64,000 nt of DNA. Source: Candidatus Chloroploca sp. Khr17 (lineage in GTDB: Bacteria; Chloroflexota; Chloroflexia; Chloroflexales; Chloroflexaceae). The notes beneath the pieces are model-generated. The model was not told the DNA's origin. It ran no database searches and saw nothing but the letters and a program-made list of their open reading frames with translations. Position numbers and translations under genes: made by a program. The number at the start of each line of letters is the position of its first letter. Positions within the stretch are counted from its first letter, which is position 1. The stretch lies in contig NZ_RYFF01000021.1 in NCBI RefSeq assembly GCF_004138165.1, positions 1 through 64,000 on the forward strand, written 5' to 3'. Below are positions 24,851-32,744 of the stretch, in pieces.

Positions 24851-27013
24851 ATGGCTGGCGCAAGCACACGTCCTGACCCTCCTGACCACATTCGTCACCT
24901 GCCAAACAGTGTCGCAGTGGTGGCTACCAGTGGTGGTGATGTGCTGGTGCATTGTCCCCCCGAGACGCTGAAATATTTGTTGCATGATGGTTTGATCCCT
25001 CCCTCAATTATTGTGCTGCCGATGGATCTGACGGCAGGGCAAGAACTCGGCTCGAGTGGTTTTGTGCGCCGGGGGATCAACTATGCGAGTGTCGAGTTTT
25101 TGATCTACTCGAACTTCTTTGGGCAGCAGCGCAAAACGCGTCTGGTGACCGTCACTGAGCACCAGGCCCTGCGTTTGCGCACGATCCTCAACGAAACAAT
25201 CCGTGGGCCTGCCGATCCTGAAGATTATGGCGAGTTTGCTTGGGTGCAGCAGGAGTGTGCTGCCGTCGGCTATTATCCACCGCTTGGGCGTGTGTTGATG
25301 CTAGAGGATCTGGTTGAGATTGTGAGCCTGGAGGCCGGGGGCGGCGATTTTGGGGTGACGCAACTGGCCCTTGAAGATGACCATTTTGTCTTTCGCGAAG
25401 AAGGCTGCGTCATCGCTCGTCTCACGACCCAGATTACGACGCTTGCCGTGCCCCTTCATCTTGCCCCACCGCGCCCGCTCCAGCGCCAGGAGATTACGCT
25501 GCAATTCATTGGCGGCAGCGATGGCTTTGATCCCTCTGGCATTACCACCTGTTTTCTCGCTTACCTTGGTTCAACGGTGCAGACCCAGGCAACGCTCTTT
25601 GATGCGGCGGCCTATGTTGTGCTGCGTCTTGGCAATCTGGGCGTCTCGCCAAGCCATATCTCTGAGGTGGTGCTGTCGCATCTGCACGAAGATCATCTCG
25701 CCGGGTTGCCTGAATTGATCTTGATGGGCAGCCATCGGGTGCGCTTGGTGACTTCGACCTTGATCTATCGTAGTCTGCTGCGCATCCTCGAAGCAATGCT
25801 CGATGTCCCGGCTCATCAGGTGGCGGCGCTCTTTGATTTCTACTGTCTTGATCCCGGAACTCCGCTTGAACTGGAAGGACGCCGCTTTGAGGCGATCTAT
25901 GCGATCCATTCGATCCCCACGATTGCGGTGCGGGTGCAGGGTATCTGCTATTCGGGCGATATGCGCTATGATGAGACCTGGTTTAGTCAGCTCGAAGCCC
26001 AGGGGGTGTTGCTGCCCTGGCGTCGTGAGCAACTGATGCGCTTTGCCGAAGGTGCCAGCATCCTGGTGCAGGATGTTGGGGGCGGATCGATCCATACGAC
26101 GATGTCGGCCCAACTCCTTCAGACCCTCACCGCCAAGAGTCAACGCCTGGTGCTCGCTCATACCAACAAGCATCAGTTGCCCGAGGATAGTGATGGCCTC
26201 GGCGATCGCATTGAGTTTGCCGGCAGTGGTATGGTTGTTGGCATGGGTGCCCATGTGCCTGGCGATGCCTTTACCGAGATGGTCGAGACGATTGCTGCCT
26301 GCCCAATCTTCGCCCGTTTGCCCATTGGCGAGCGGCTCATCCTCGCCAGCCAGGTCGAAGTGCTTAACTGGGCCGACGGCGATGTGATTCTGCACCAGGG
26401 CGATCCCTCTGATGGGGTGACCTATATTGTGCATTCTGGCCTGGTCGCGATCGATATGGATGGGGCGCAGATGCGCCTGCTGGGGCGTGGTAGCAGTATC
26501 GGTGAGCGTGGTGCCCTGCTTGGCGAGGCCCGTACGACCACGATGCACGCCCATGGCGAACTCCAGCTTTTGAAACTTACCCCCACGGTCTTTTTGCCGA
26601 TTGCCAGAACCTTGCAGCTTGTCGAGGCATGTACCCGTGCCGACTGGATGGCCGAGTTGCCAATGCTACGGAGTTTGCCTTGGGCCAGTTTGCTTGATCT
26701 TGCGCTCGATTTTCAACCATATCATCTGTTGCCGGGTGATACCCTCTTTTCGGCAGGCGAACCTGGGTACGAAGGCTATCTGCTGGTATCTGGTACTATG
26801 CGCCTGATCGATCCTGCAGGCAATGAAATCGCCCTCAAAGCCGTCCCGGGTACCTTCGTGGGCGGCTATGCCGCCCTTTTGGGCGAGCCGCGGCGTACCA
26901 GTGCGCTGGCGGTGACACCAGTTGTGGTGTGGAGCCTGCCGGCCTCGACGCTCGAACGGCTCAATTTGCTCTACCCTCATCTGCTCTTGCACCTGCGTAC
27001 GATCGTTGAGTAA
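24851..27013 (+). CDS. MBL-fold protein with two cyclic-nucleotide-binding domains
   Basis: The 720-residue protein has an N-terminal region of unclear fold (1-200), then a metallo-beta-lactamase domain with HLHEDH at about 277-282, SGD near 365 and LAHTNKH near 425. Two CAP-like cNMP-binding domains follow (about 475-590 and 605-715). The first keeps a phosphate-binding-cassette pattern (IGERGALLGEARTTTM: Glu and Arg present). The second (VGGYAALLGEPRRTS) lacks the usual Glu. There is no DNA-binding domain. It may be a nucleotide-regulated hydrolase or a phosphodiesterase. The start ATG follows GAAGGAAATA. It is transcribed alone, with hairpins on both sides. Confidence 0.75.
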   Translation: MAGASTRPDPPDHIRHLPNSVAVVATSGGDVLVHCPPETLKYLLHDGLIPPSIIVLPMDLTAGQELGSSGFVRRGINYASVEFLIYSNFFGQQRKTRLVTVTEHQALRLRTILNETIRGPADPEDYGEFAWVQQECAAVGYYPPLGRVLMLEDLVEIVSLEAGGGDFGVTQLALEDDHFVFREEGCVIARLTTQITTLAVPLHLAPPRPLQRQEITLQFIGGSDGFDPSGITTCFLAYLGSTVQTQATLFDAAAYVVLRLGNLGVSPSHISEVVLSHLHEDHLAGLPELILMGSHRVRLVTSTLIYRSLLRILEAMLDVPAHQVAALFDFYCLDPGTPLELEGRRFEAIYAIHSIPTIAVRVQGICYSGDMRYDETWFSQLEAQGVLLPWRREQLMRFAEGASILVQDVGGGSIHTTMSAQLLQTLTAKSQRLVLAHTNKHQLPEDSDGLGDRIEFAGSGMVVGMGAHVPGDAFTEMVETIAACPIFARLPIGERLILASQVEVLNWADGDVILHQGDPSDGVTYIVHSGLVAIDMDGAQMRLLGRGSSIGERGALLGEARTTTMHAHGELQLLKLTPTVFLPIARTLQLVEACTRADWMAELPMLRSLPWASLLDLALDFQPYHLLPGDTLFSAGEPGYEGYLLVSGTMRLIDPAGNEIALKAVPGTFVGGYAALLGEPRRTSALAVTPVVVWSLPASTLERLNLLYPHLLLHLRTIVE

Positions 27014-27020
27014 GCGCTTG

Positions 27021-27053
27021 AGACCTCACAGGCTTGCCCGACCTGTGAGGTCT
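27021..27053. terminator. 12-bp hairpin built from the array core sequence
   Basis: AGACCTCACAGG and CCTGTGAGGTCT face each other across a nine-base loop. The arms are the same core found in the 3263-4166 array. It lies between two convergent gene ends, as a bidirectional terminator would. Confidence 0.6.
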
Positions 27054-27067
27054 GACGGGTGTTCAAC

Positions 27068-27565
27068 TCAGGGCGCATCTTCAGCCCAGAGCATGCCGAC
27101 GCGCCCGCCTCCTAGGGCCATGATGCCATTATCGAAGGGGGCTTCGCTCAATGAACGCCAGCCTGTTATCGCTTCGCCCTGCAAATCGTAGATTGCTACA
27201 TCGCCACTGATGGCCCCGTTGGTAAAGTAACGACTTCCCTGGGGAAAGAGCGCCAGAAACTCGCTCGCCAACACGTCGGCTTTTTCGCTGGGCATTACCT
27301 CGGTCGGATACGCCAGTTCACCAACGATCAGATGGGTCACGAGTTTGGCGGCAATCCGCCGAGGCACCTCGATCCACGCTGCGCCAAGGCCACGTAAGCC
27401 CGCTGCCTCAGCGAGTGCATCGAGCGCTGCACTCGCCGGGGCAGGCGTGGCTTCAGCGAGACGGGCCACGAGTAAACTCAGCGGATAGCTCGCGGCCCGT
27501 GCCTGGTCGAGCGCATCGGCTAGTTTCATCAACGCTGGATCTTCATCAGGGAGTAATATTGACAT
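27068..27565 (-). CDS. Hypothetical protein
   Basis: The 165-residue soluble protein starts at an ATG with AAAGG upstream. The N-terminal half is an Ala/Leu-rich helical region (ALMKLADALDQARAASYPLS); the C-terminal half is richer in beta-type sequence (GDVAIYDLQGEAITGWRSL) and ends GGGRVGMLWAEDAP. No known domain is recognised. Codon use resembles its neighbours. Its mRNA may share the hairpin at 27021-27053 with the convergent MBL/cNMP gene, and upstream lies a 24-bp inverted repeat. Confidence 0.7.
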   Translation of the reverse strand: MSILLPDEDPALMKLADALDQARAASYPLSLLVARLAEATPAPASAALDALAEAAGLRGLGAAWIEVPRRIAAKLVTHLIVGELAYPTEVMPSEKADVLASEFLALFPQGSRYFTNGAISGDVAIYDLQGEAITGWRSLSEAPFDNGIMALGGGRVGMLWAEDAP

Positions 27566-27620
27566 CAATTTTGCCTTTAAGATAAGGTTTCAGAAGAGCT
27601 AGATCGGCTTTACGCTCGAC

Positions 27621-27676
27621 GCGGAGTGCCAACTGCAGTCGGCTTCCGGCTCAGCCGACTGCAGTCGGCACTCCGC
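27621..27676. repeat. 24-bp inverted repeat, dispersed family
   Basis: GCGGAGTGCC and ACTGCAGTCGGCT pair with AGCCGACTGCAGT and GGCACTCCGC, with one mismatch and loop tccggctc. Thirty-seven bases of it recur with four differences at 37707-37743. Confidence 0.75.
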
Positions 27677-27778
27677 TGAGCATCAACGGTACAGTACCCT
27701 GAAACCTTGTCTAAATATAACTTCGTAACATGACATGATGAGGGTGCTCAACGGGCAATAGCCTGGCAATAGAAAAGA

Positions 27779-27799
27779 AGCCCCTGCATCGCAGGGGCT
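27779..27799 (-). terminator. Intrinsic terminator of the 15-codon gene
   Basis: On the minus strand AGCCCCTGC-gat-GCAGGGGCT is followed by TCTTTTCT, a classical hairpin plus U-rich tail. Confidence 0.8.
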
Positions 27800-27839
27800 C
27801 CTTAAGGTCTTGGAGGGGTATCACCAGACTGGTTTGAAC

Positions 27840-27887
27840 CTAACGGGCCTCACCAGCAGTGATACCCAGACGCTTATGATCACTCAT
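27840..27887 (-). CDS. Very small protein or leader peptide, 15 aa
   Basis: The frame encodes MSDHKRLGITAGEAR and a TAG stop. Its ATG lies 8 bases after AAAGGAGG, the strongest ribosome site seen in this window. A consensus promoter lies about 50 bases upstream of the transcript's coding part, and a clear intrinsic terminator follows about 40 bases after the stop, so the whole transcript would be roughly 165 nt. GGGTATCAC near the frame's middle pairs with GTGATACCC after the stop, and a CCCCTCC could mask the ribosome site. No long gene lies downstream on this strand, so it is not an obvious attenuator. Function unknown; a small RNA with incidental frame is the alternative. Confidence 0.55.
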   Translation of the reverse strand: MSDHKRLGITAGEAR

Positions 27888-27943
27888 GGGCATCACCTCC
27901 TTTACGCCTGAACGGCATTTCTTGTGAAACTTCCAACAGGAGT

Positions 27944-27972
27944 ACTATACCTGAGAGATGTGCCTGTGTCAA
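27944..27972 (-). promoter_or_regulatory. Consensus promoter of the 15-codon gene
   Basis: On the minus strand TTGACA and TATAGT are separated by 17 bp. Transcription would start near 27937 and end near 27771. Confidence 0.8.
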
Positions 27973-27996
27973 GAGTAAAAAGAGGGAATTTTTTCC

Positions 27997-28041
27997 TGCC
28001 GTGGTCAACGAGCCAGTTTTGCTGGCTCGTTGACCACGGCA
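27997..28041. repeat. 20-bp perfect hairpin in a divergent spacer
   Basis: TGCCGTGGTCAACGAGCCAG pairs perfectly with CTGGCTCGTTGACCACGGCA across ttttg. It lies upstream of both the small minus-strand transcript and the plus-strand flavoprotein gene, where no transcript is expected to end. It belongs to the GCCAG/CTGGC-tipped hairpin family. Confidence 0.8.
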
Positions 28042-28139
28042 AGGGTGGGGACATGCGACCATTGTCCTTGTCGCGGCGCGGCTGAATCTGGCGTATACTA
28101 AGAGGATGCGAGCGCATTTTGCACAGAAAGTGAATATCC

Positions 28140-29804
28140 ATGGCTCAGCAGAGTGATTATGATGTTATTGTCGTTGGCGGTGGTCACAATGGGTTGACCG
28201 CTGCTAGCTATCTGGCAAAGGCTGGCAAAAGGGTGCTGGTCGTTGAACGGCGTGAGATTGTTGGGGGTGCCGTCTGTACCGAAGAAGTTATTCCAGGCTA
28301 CAAGATTGATGTTGGTTCGTCAGCCCATATTATGATCCACCTCACCCCGATTGTGAAGGATCTGGAACTTGAGCGCTATGGGCTCGAATATATTCAGATG
28401 GATCCTTTTGCGTTCTTTCCCCTGCCCGATGGAAGTGGTTCGATTAGCTTTTATCGCGATACCGAAAAAACAATCCAGAGCATTGCCTCAGTCTCGCCGC
28501 ACGATGCCGAGGCCTACCGTCGCTTTCTCGCCTATTGGAAACCGCTCAATGAAGCAGTTTTTGATGTGTTTCTCAATCCTCCGTCGGCGGCCCGCCTCTT
28601 TTCGACGGTTGGTTCGGCGGCCTCACAGTTGCCGTCGGCTGACCGTAATTCGTTTGAGGTTACGCGACGACTCTTTACGAGCTACGCTCAGTTGATCAAC
28701 GAGACCTTTGAGAGCGAGCCGATGCGGGCGGCGATGACTTGGCTTGCCGCCCAGAGTGGCCCACCACCTGATGAGATTGGGGCAGGGGATTTCTTTGGCT
28801 GGCACGCGATGATGCATACCTGTGGGGCGGCCCATCCGCGCGGTGGAAGCGGTGAGTTGACCCAGGCGATGGCCCGATCCTTCAAGAGCGCCGGCGGCGA
28901 TCTGGTGCTTGGTGCCCCCGTGCGCCGGATTATTGTCAAGAACGGGCAGGTGCAAGGGATCGAAACAATTGATGGACAGCGTTATTCGGCTCCCATCGTT
29001 GTCTCCAATGCCCATGTTTTGACTACCATGCTCGATCTGGTTGGCCCTGAATATCTTTCGTCAACCCTCGTGCATCGCCTGCGCAATATCCGCATTGGCA
29101 ATGGCTTTGGGATGACCGTTCGCTGTGCCGCCGAAGAGTTGCCCGATTATCTCGCTGCCCCGAGCGGCGGTCAACCCCACGAGAGCCACCACGGGCTGCA
29201 ATTGCTCTGCCCTTCGATGAATTATGTCCGTCGCGCCTATGAGGATTATTTGCGTGGTCAGCCTGCCCATGATCCGGCCGTCATTGCGATGACCTTTTCG
29301 GCGATCGATCCCGATGTTGCCCCTCCTGGCAAACACACGGTCTTCCTGTGGGCGCAGTATTTTCCCTATGCCCTCAGCGATGGCCGCCATTGGGACGATG
29401 TGCGCGAAGAGGCCGCCGACTCGATCCTCGAGGTGCTCTACCGGTATGCCCCCAATATGCGCGGCAAGATCATTGATCGCTTCATTCAGAGCCCGCTTGA
29501 TCTTGAGCGGCGCATCGGTTTGCTCAAGGGCAATGTGATGCACGTCGAGATGAGTTTTGATCAGATGTTCTTCTTTCGTCCGCTCCCTGAGCTGGCCGAA
29601 TACCGCACGCCGATCAAGGGGCTCTATCTGACCGGGGCCAGTACGCATCCGGGCGGGGGCGTCTTTGGGGCGAGTGGCTCGAATACGGCTCGTGTTGTTT
29701 TGCGCGACGCTCGCCAGCGCACCTGGGTGCCGCTCGCCGCCGGTGCCGGCGCCGGTGCGCTTGCCGCCGGGTTCTGGGCGGCCAGCCGTATGCGCCGCCC
29801 GTAG
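28140..29804 (+). CDS. CrtO/phytoene desaturase-family FAD oxidoreductase
   Basis: The 554-residue flavoprotein begins with a dinucleotide-binding motif IVVGGGHNGLTAASYLAKAG and ERREIVGGAVCTEE, typical of the carotenoid desaturase/ketolase superfamily (CrtI, CrtO, PYROXD2). The C-terminal FAD motif is GLYLTGASTHPGGGVFGASG. The GGGHNGL form is nearer CrtO-type beta-carotene ketolases and PYROXD2-like proteins than classical CrtI. An unusual Ala/Gly-rich hydrophobic tail near residues 530-550 could anchor it to membrane. A -10-like TATACT lies near 28096. Involvement in keto-carotenoid formation is plausible for this phylum but unproven. Confidence 0.75.
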   Translation: MAQQSDYDVIVVGGGHNGLTAASYLAKAGKRVLVVERREIVGGAVCTEEVIPGYKIDVGSSAHIMIHLTPIVKDLELERYGLEYIQMDPFAFFPLPDGSGSISFYRDTEKTIQSIASVSPHDAEAYRRFLAYWKPLNEAVFDVFLNPPSAARLFSTVGSAASQLPSADRNSFEVTRRLFTSYAQLINETFESEPMRAAMTWLAAQSGPPPDEIGAGDFFGWHAMMHTCGAAHPRGGSGELTQAMARSFKSAGGDLVLGAPVRRIIVKNGQVQGIETIDGQRYSAPIVVSNAHVLTTMLDLVGPEYLSSTLVHRLRNIRIGNGFGMTVRCAAEELPDYLAAPSGGQPHESHHGLQLLCPSMNYVRRAYEDYLRGQPAHDPAVIAMTFSAIDPDVAPPGKHTVFLWAQYFPYALSDGRHWDDVREEAADSILEVLYRYAPNMRGKIIDRFIQSPLDLERRIGLLKGNVMHVEMSFDQMFFFRPLPELAEYRTPIKGLYLTGASTHPGGGVFGASGSNTARVVLRDARQRTWVPLAAGAGAGALAAGFWAASRMRRP

Positions 29805-29859
29805 CAGACTGCTGCGGGGGCGGTGCGGCTTGAGGCCCCAAGAATCTCGCGTCTGCATG

Positions 29860-29890
29860 CGCAAACGGCCAGCGAAGCTGGCCGTTTGCG
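29860..29890. terminator. 14-bp hairpin between convergent genes
   Basis: CGCAAACGGCCAGC-gaa-GCTGGCCGTTTGCG, with outer ATGC/GCAT pairing. It lies between the flavoprotein gene and the convergent hypothetical gene. Confidence 0.8.
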
Positions 29891-29931
29891 TAAGCATAAG
29901 TACACTGCCTGGGGCGTAGCCCCAGAATAGG

Positions 29932-30492
29932 CTACTCTTCGTGCGCTTCGTAGTAGGCCGCCAGGCCAGCCAACGCCATTTGCGCCAGGAAGGGCGTGAC
30001 TTCGTTGCCAAGTGCGGTGCGGAAGGCACTGTAGTCAATGGCGACGGCTTCGCGCCACTGCTGCGCGCCAACGTAGTCTGGGAGGTACCGCCGCAACTGC
30101 GCCGCTAGATGCCGTCGTGTGTTGGGCAAGGCTATGGCGAGTACCGCTGTCCGCAGGTAAGCCGAAAAGGCCTCGCTCTCCGCTTCCTCAACGATTGGTG
30201 GTTCACCACACTGCCGCAGCATTGCCTCGACGAGTTCATCGGCGAAGTGCAGTGGCGCAAAGGTATCGCTTCGAAAGAGTTCTAAACAAAAGCTGTTGGC
30301 TACCTCAGGGTCGGCATAGAAGGCATTGGCGACCGCACGCTGCCCTTTGAGCGCCTGCGAAGCCGCGAGAATGCGCCTTTGCTCGCCTTCATCTGGCTCT
30401 AATGCGAGCCAACTGCCTGCACATCGCGTGAGCCGGGTGGCTTCTGTACCCCCGCCCGCTCGCGTTGAGACCCGAACCGATCTTCCTCGCAT
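29932..30492 (-). CDS. Hypothetical protein
   Basis: The 186-residue, mostly helical soluble protein starts at an ATG preceded by GGGGAG. The first ~30 residues are Arg/Gly/Thr-rich; the rest is Ala/Leu/Glu-rich with segments such as HFADELVEAMLRQCGEPP and LAAQLRRYLPDYVGAQQW. No catalytic or binding motif is evident and the family is not recognised. It is divergent from cysK, and a hairpin lies at its 3' end. Composition resembles neighbouring real genes. Confidence 0.7.
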   Translation of the reverse strand: MRGRSVRVSTRAGGGTEATRLTRCAGSWLALEPDEGEQRRILAASQALKGQRAVANAFYADPEVANSFCLELFRSDTFAPLHFADELVEAMLRQCGEPPIVEEAESEAFSAYLRTAVLAIALPNTRRHLAAQLRRYLPDYVGAQQWREAVAIDYSAFRTALGNEVTPFLAQMALAGLAAYYEAHEE

Positions 30493-30607
30493 GCGTTGTC
30501 TCCCCTTCGTCTCCCTATGTCTGGCGCTGTCCTCGGCTCTTTCCTCTTTCCTTCTCTAAGGCTGTAGTATACTCGATCTCGTAATCTTTACTATTTCTAT
30601 TAAGAAC

Positions 30608-30636
30608 TTGACTTTACGCCCCGTCAGGTCTACAAT
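30608..30636 (+). promoter_or_regulatory. Promoter for cysK
   Basis: TTGACT and TACAAT are separated by 17 bp, with about 37 bp of leader before the cysK ATG. Confidence 0.75.
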
Positions 30637-30679
30637 ATGCAGGAAAGTAAAGTTTGTAGCTTGTAAGGAGTAGGAGATC

Positions 30680-31609
30680 ATGGCGCGCATTTTTGGGAAC
30701 ATTACTGAACTAGTGGGCAATACTCCGCTTGTGCGCATCAATCAGGTCAATGATAGCCATGCAACGCTTGTGGCCAAGTTGGAATTTTTCAATCCCGCCA
30801 GTTCGGTCAAAGATCGCATCGGGCTTGCGATGATTGAGGCCGCCGAGCGCGCTGGCTTGATTACGCCTGGCGAGACGGTGCTGGTTGAGCCGACCAGTGG
30901 CAATACGGGGATCGGGTTGGCCTTTGTCGCTGCCGCGAGGGGCTATCGCTTGATTTTGACGATGCCCGAGACGATGAGCGTCGAGCGTCGGAAGTTGCTG
31001 CGTGGCTATGGGGCTGAACTTGTGCTTACCCCGGGGCCTGATGGCATGCGGGGGGCGATTGCTCGTGCCGAGCAGATCCTCGCCGATCTTCCCAATGGCT
31101 ATATGCCTCAGCAGTTCAAGAATCCGGCCAACCCCGAGGTGCATCGCCTCACGACCGCCGAAGAGATCTGGCGCGATACCGATGGGGCGATTGATGTGCT
31201 GGTCGGTGGGGTGGGTACCGGTGGCACGCTCACTGGCGTGGGTGAGGCGCTCAAGGCCCGCAAGCCTTCGCTGCGTGTGGTTGCCGTTGAACCCGAGTCC
31301 AGTCCGGTGCTCGCCGGTGGTAAGCCTGGCCCGCATAAGATCCAGGGTATCGGGGCCGGTTTTGTCCCCGACGTGCTCAATATCGCGATTCTTGATGAGA
31401 TCCAGCCTGTCAGCAACGATGATGCCTTCGCCATGGCCCGCCGCCTGGCGCGCGAAGAGGGTCTGATGGTTGGCATCTCAAGTGGTGCCGCTGGTGTTGC
31501 CGCACTTCGTGTCGCCCATCGCCCCGAATATGCAGGCAAATTGATCGTCTTCATTGTGCCCAGCAACGGCGAACGCTACCTCAGTACCCCCCTCTATGCC
31601 GAAGAGTAA
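30680..31609 (+). CDS. cysK: Cysteine synthase A (O-acetylserine sulfhydrylase)
   Basis: The 309-residue PLP enzyme converts O-acetylserine and sulfide to cysteine. The PLP lysine is Lys44 in [23 protein letters not shown] binds substrate and phosphate (about residue 74), and [13 protein letters not shown] near 180 is the PLP-phosphate loop. Length and motifs fit CysK rather than cystathionine beta-synthase; no CBS domain follows. ATG is preceded by AAGGAGTAGGAG. It has its own promoter and ends in a strong hairpin. Confidence 0.95.
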   Translation: MARIFGNITELVGNTPLVRINQVNDSHATLVAKLEFFNPASSVKDRIGLAMIEAAERAGLITPGETVLVEPTSGNTGIGLAFVAAARGYRLILTMPETMSVERRKLLRGYGAELVLTPGPDGMRGAIARAEQILADLPNGYMPQQFKNPANPEVHRLTTAEEIWRDTDGAIDVLVGGVGTGGTLTGVGEALKARKPSLRVVAVEPESSPVLAGGKPGPHKIQGIGAGFVPDVLNIAILDEIQPVSNDDAFAMARRLAREEGLMVGISSGAAGVAALRVAHRPEYAGKLIVFIVPSNGERYLSTPLYAEE

Positions 31610-31635
31610 GCATTGGCTGCTGGCCTGACTATGCA

Positions 31636-31668
31636 AAGGGGGCGCGCAGTTTGACTGCGCGCCCCCTT
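31636..31668. terminator. 15-bp GC hairpin after cysK
   Basis: AAGGGGGCGCGCAGT-ttg-ACTGCGCGCCCCCTT, 27 bases after the cysK stop codon. Confidence 0.85.
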
Positions 31669-31704
31669 CGTGTTGCGTTTAGCCCCACTACTTTTCAACT
31701 AAGC

Positions 31705-31777
31705 TCACGCGAAGGCGCGAAGGGTTCGCTCACGTAGGCTAAAAACGTTGCGCCTTTGCGCCTTTGCGTCAAAACAA
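31705..31777. repeat. Dispersed gcgcaaaggcgc palindrome
   Basis: cacgcgaaggcgcgaagggt at the left and gcgcctttgcgcctttgcgt at the right are inverted relative to each other. It is a relative of the elements at 113-357 and 1146-1259. Confidence 0.7.
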
Positions 31778-31802
31778 GCGCCTTATTTGCAAGGTAGTGC
31801 GC

Positions 31803-32705
31803 TTAGCTCTGCGCACTACGCTGTTTTTTGAGATAACGCAGCATCCCTGCGGTACTCATCTCGCTCCAACTGCGTGCCATGGTGATCGCCGGGCTGTCAT
31901 CGGGGCAACGAATCCACTCGGCGGCCAGCGCGATCGTGTCAGGTTCACCTGCATCGAGCGCCTTCTCTGTCAGGTCAACCAGTTCTTCCAGTTTCGCGTG
32001 GGCGCGCTCTAGCTGGAAGTCAACATCATCGTGCGGCCCATGGTGGGTCACATAGATCCGCGGTAGGTTCATCTTCCGCAGCATCGCGATCGTGTTCCGC
32101 TGCGCCATCAAATCATAGGTTGGCACTGGCGTCACCGGGAAGGCGAGCCCCCAATGATCCATAATCAGACCGGCTGCATCGCCAATAAAGAGCCCCCCGC
32201 TCTTGAGATCACGGTAGGAAAGATGATCCGGCGAATGCCCCGGGGTCGCGATCGCGGCAAGCACCACATCACGCCCGAGGTCAAGCCGCAACGCTTCAGC
32301 TGGAAGCAAGCGTTCCGCCGGGATCGGTTTAATGTCGCCGTGCAACGGCCAGGCCGCTTCACCAACTGCTCGCCGCACGCTCGGAACCAGCTTGGAGGGG
32401 TCAACAAGATGCGGCACAGAGGTGCTGTGAATATAGACCGTCGCTCGGGGGAGTGCCGCCGCCAAATACCCGGCCCCACCGGCATGATCCATGTGAATAT
32501 GCGTACAGAGAATGTGTTCGACCTCTTCGGCTCGCACCCCAAGCTTTTCCAGCCCCGCCAGCGTATGCGGTACCGTCAATGAGGTTCCTGTTTCGATCAA
32601 GGCGATCGTTTCACCACGCACAACATAGGTTACACCGACCCCAGGTACACCTAGCAGATTGTGGTCAATCGCGGTAATATGCGAATCAACATTGATGATT
32701 TCCAC
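31803..32705 (-). CDS. MBL-fold metallo-hydrolase
   Basis: The 300-residue protein has the metallo-beta-lactamase metal motif THIHMDHAGG (about residue 68-77), the second histidine in ATPGHSPDHLSY, Asp in FIGDAAG, and YVTHHGPHDD near 220. These are dinuclear zinc/iron ligands of glyoxalase II-like hydrolases. Substrate cannot be inferred; similar proteins are often annotated as hydroxyacylglutathione hydrolase-like. The start is GTG after AAGGAG; there is no ATG nearby. It is 39 bp downstream of dnaE on the same strand... reading order dnaE is upstream only in map sense: this gene's 5' end faces the dnaE 3' end at 32745, so read-through is possible. Confidence 0.85.
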   Translation of the reverse strand: MEIINVDSHITAIDHNLLGVPGVGVTYVVRGETIALIETGTSLTVPHTLAGLEKLGVRAEEVEHILCTHIHMDHAGGAGYLAAALPRATVYIHSTSVPHLVDPSKLVPSVRRAVGEAAWPLHGDIKPIPAERLLPAEALRLDLGRDVVLAAIATPGHSPDHLSYRDLKSGGLFIGDAAGLIMDHWGLAFPVTPVPTYDLMAQRNTIAMLRKMNLPRIYVTHHGPHDDVDFQLERAHAKLEELVDLTEKALDAGEPDTIALAAEWIRCPDDSPAITMARSWSEMSTAGMLRYLKKQRSAQS

Positions 32706-32744
32706 GCCATACTCCTTTTTGATTGATGCGTTTGCAGTGTAACA

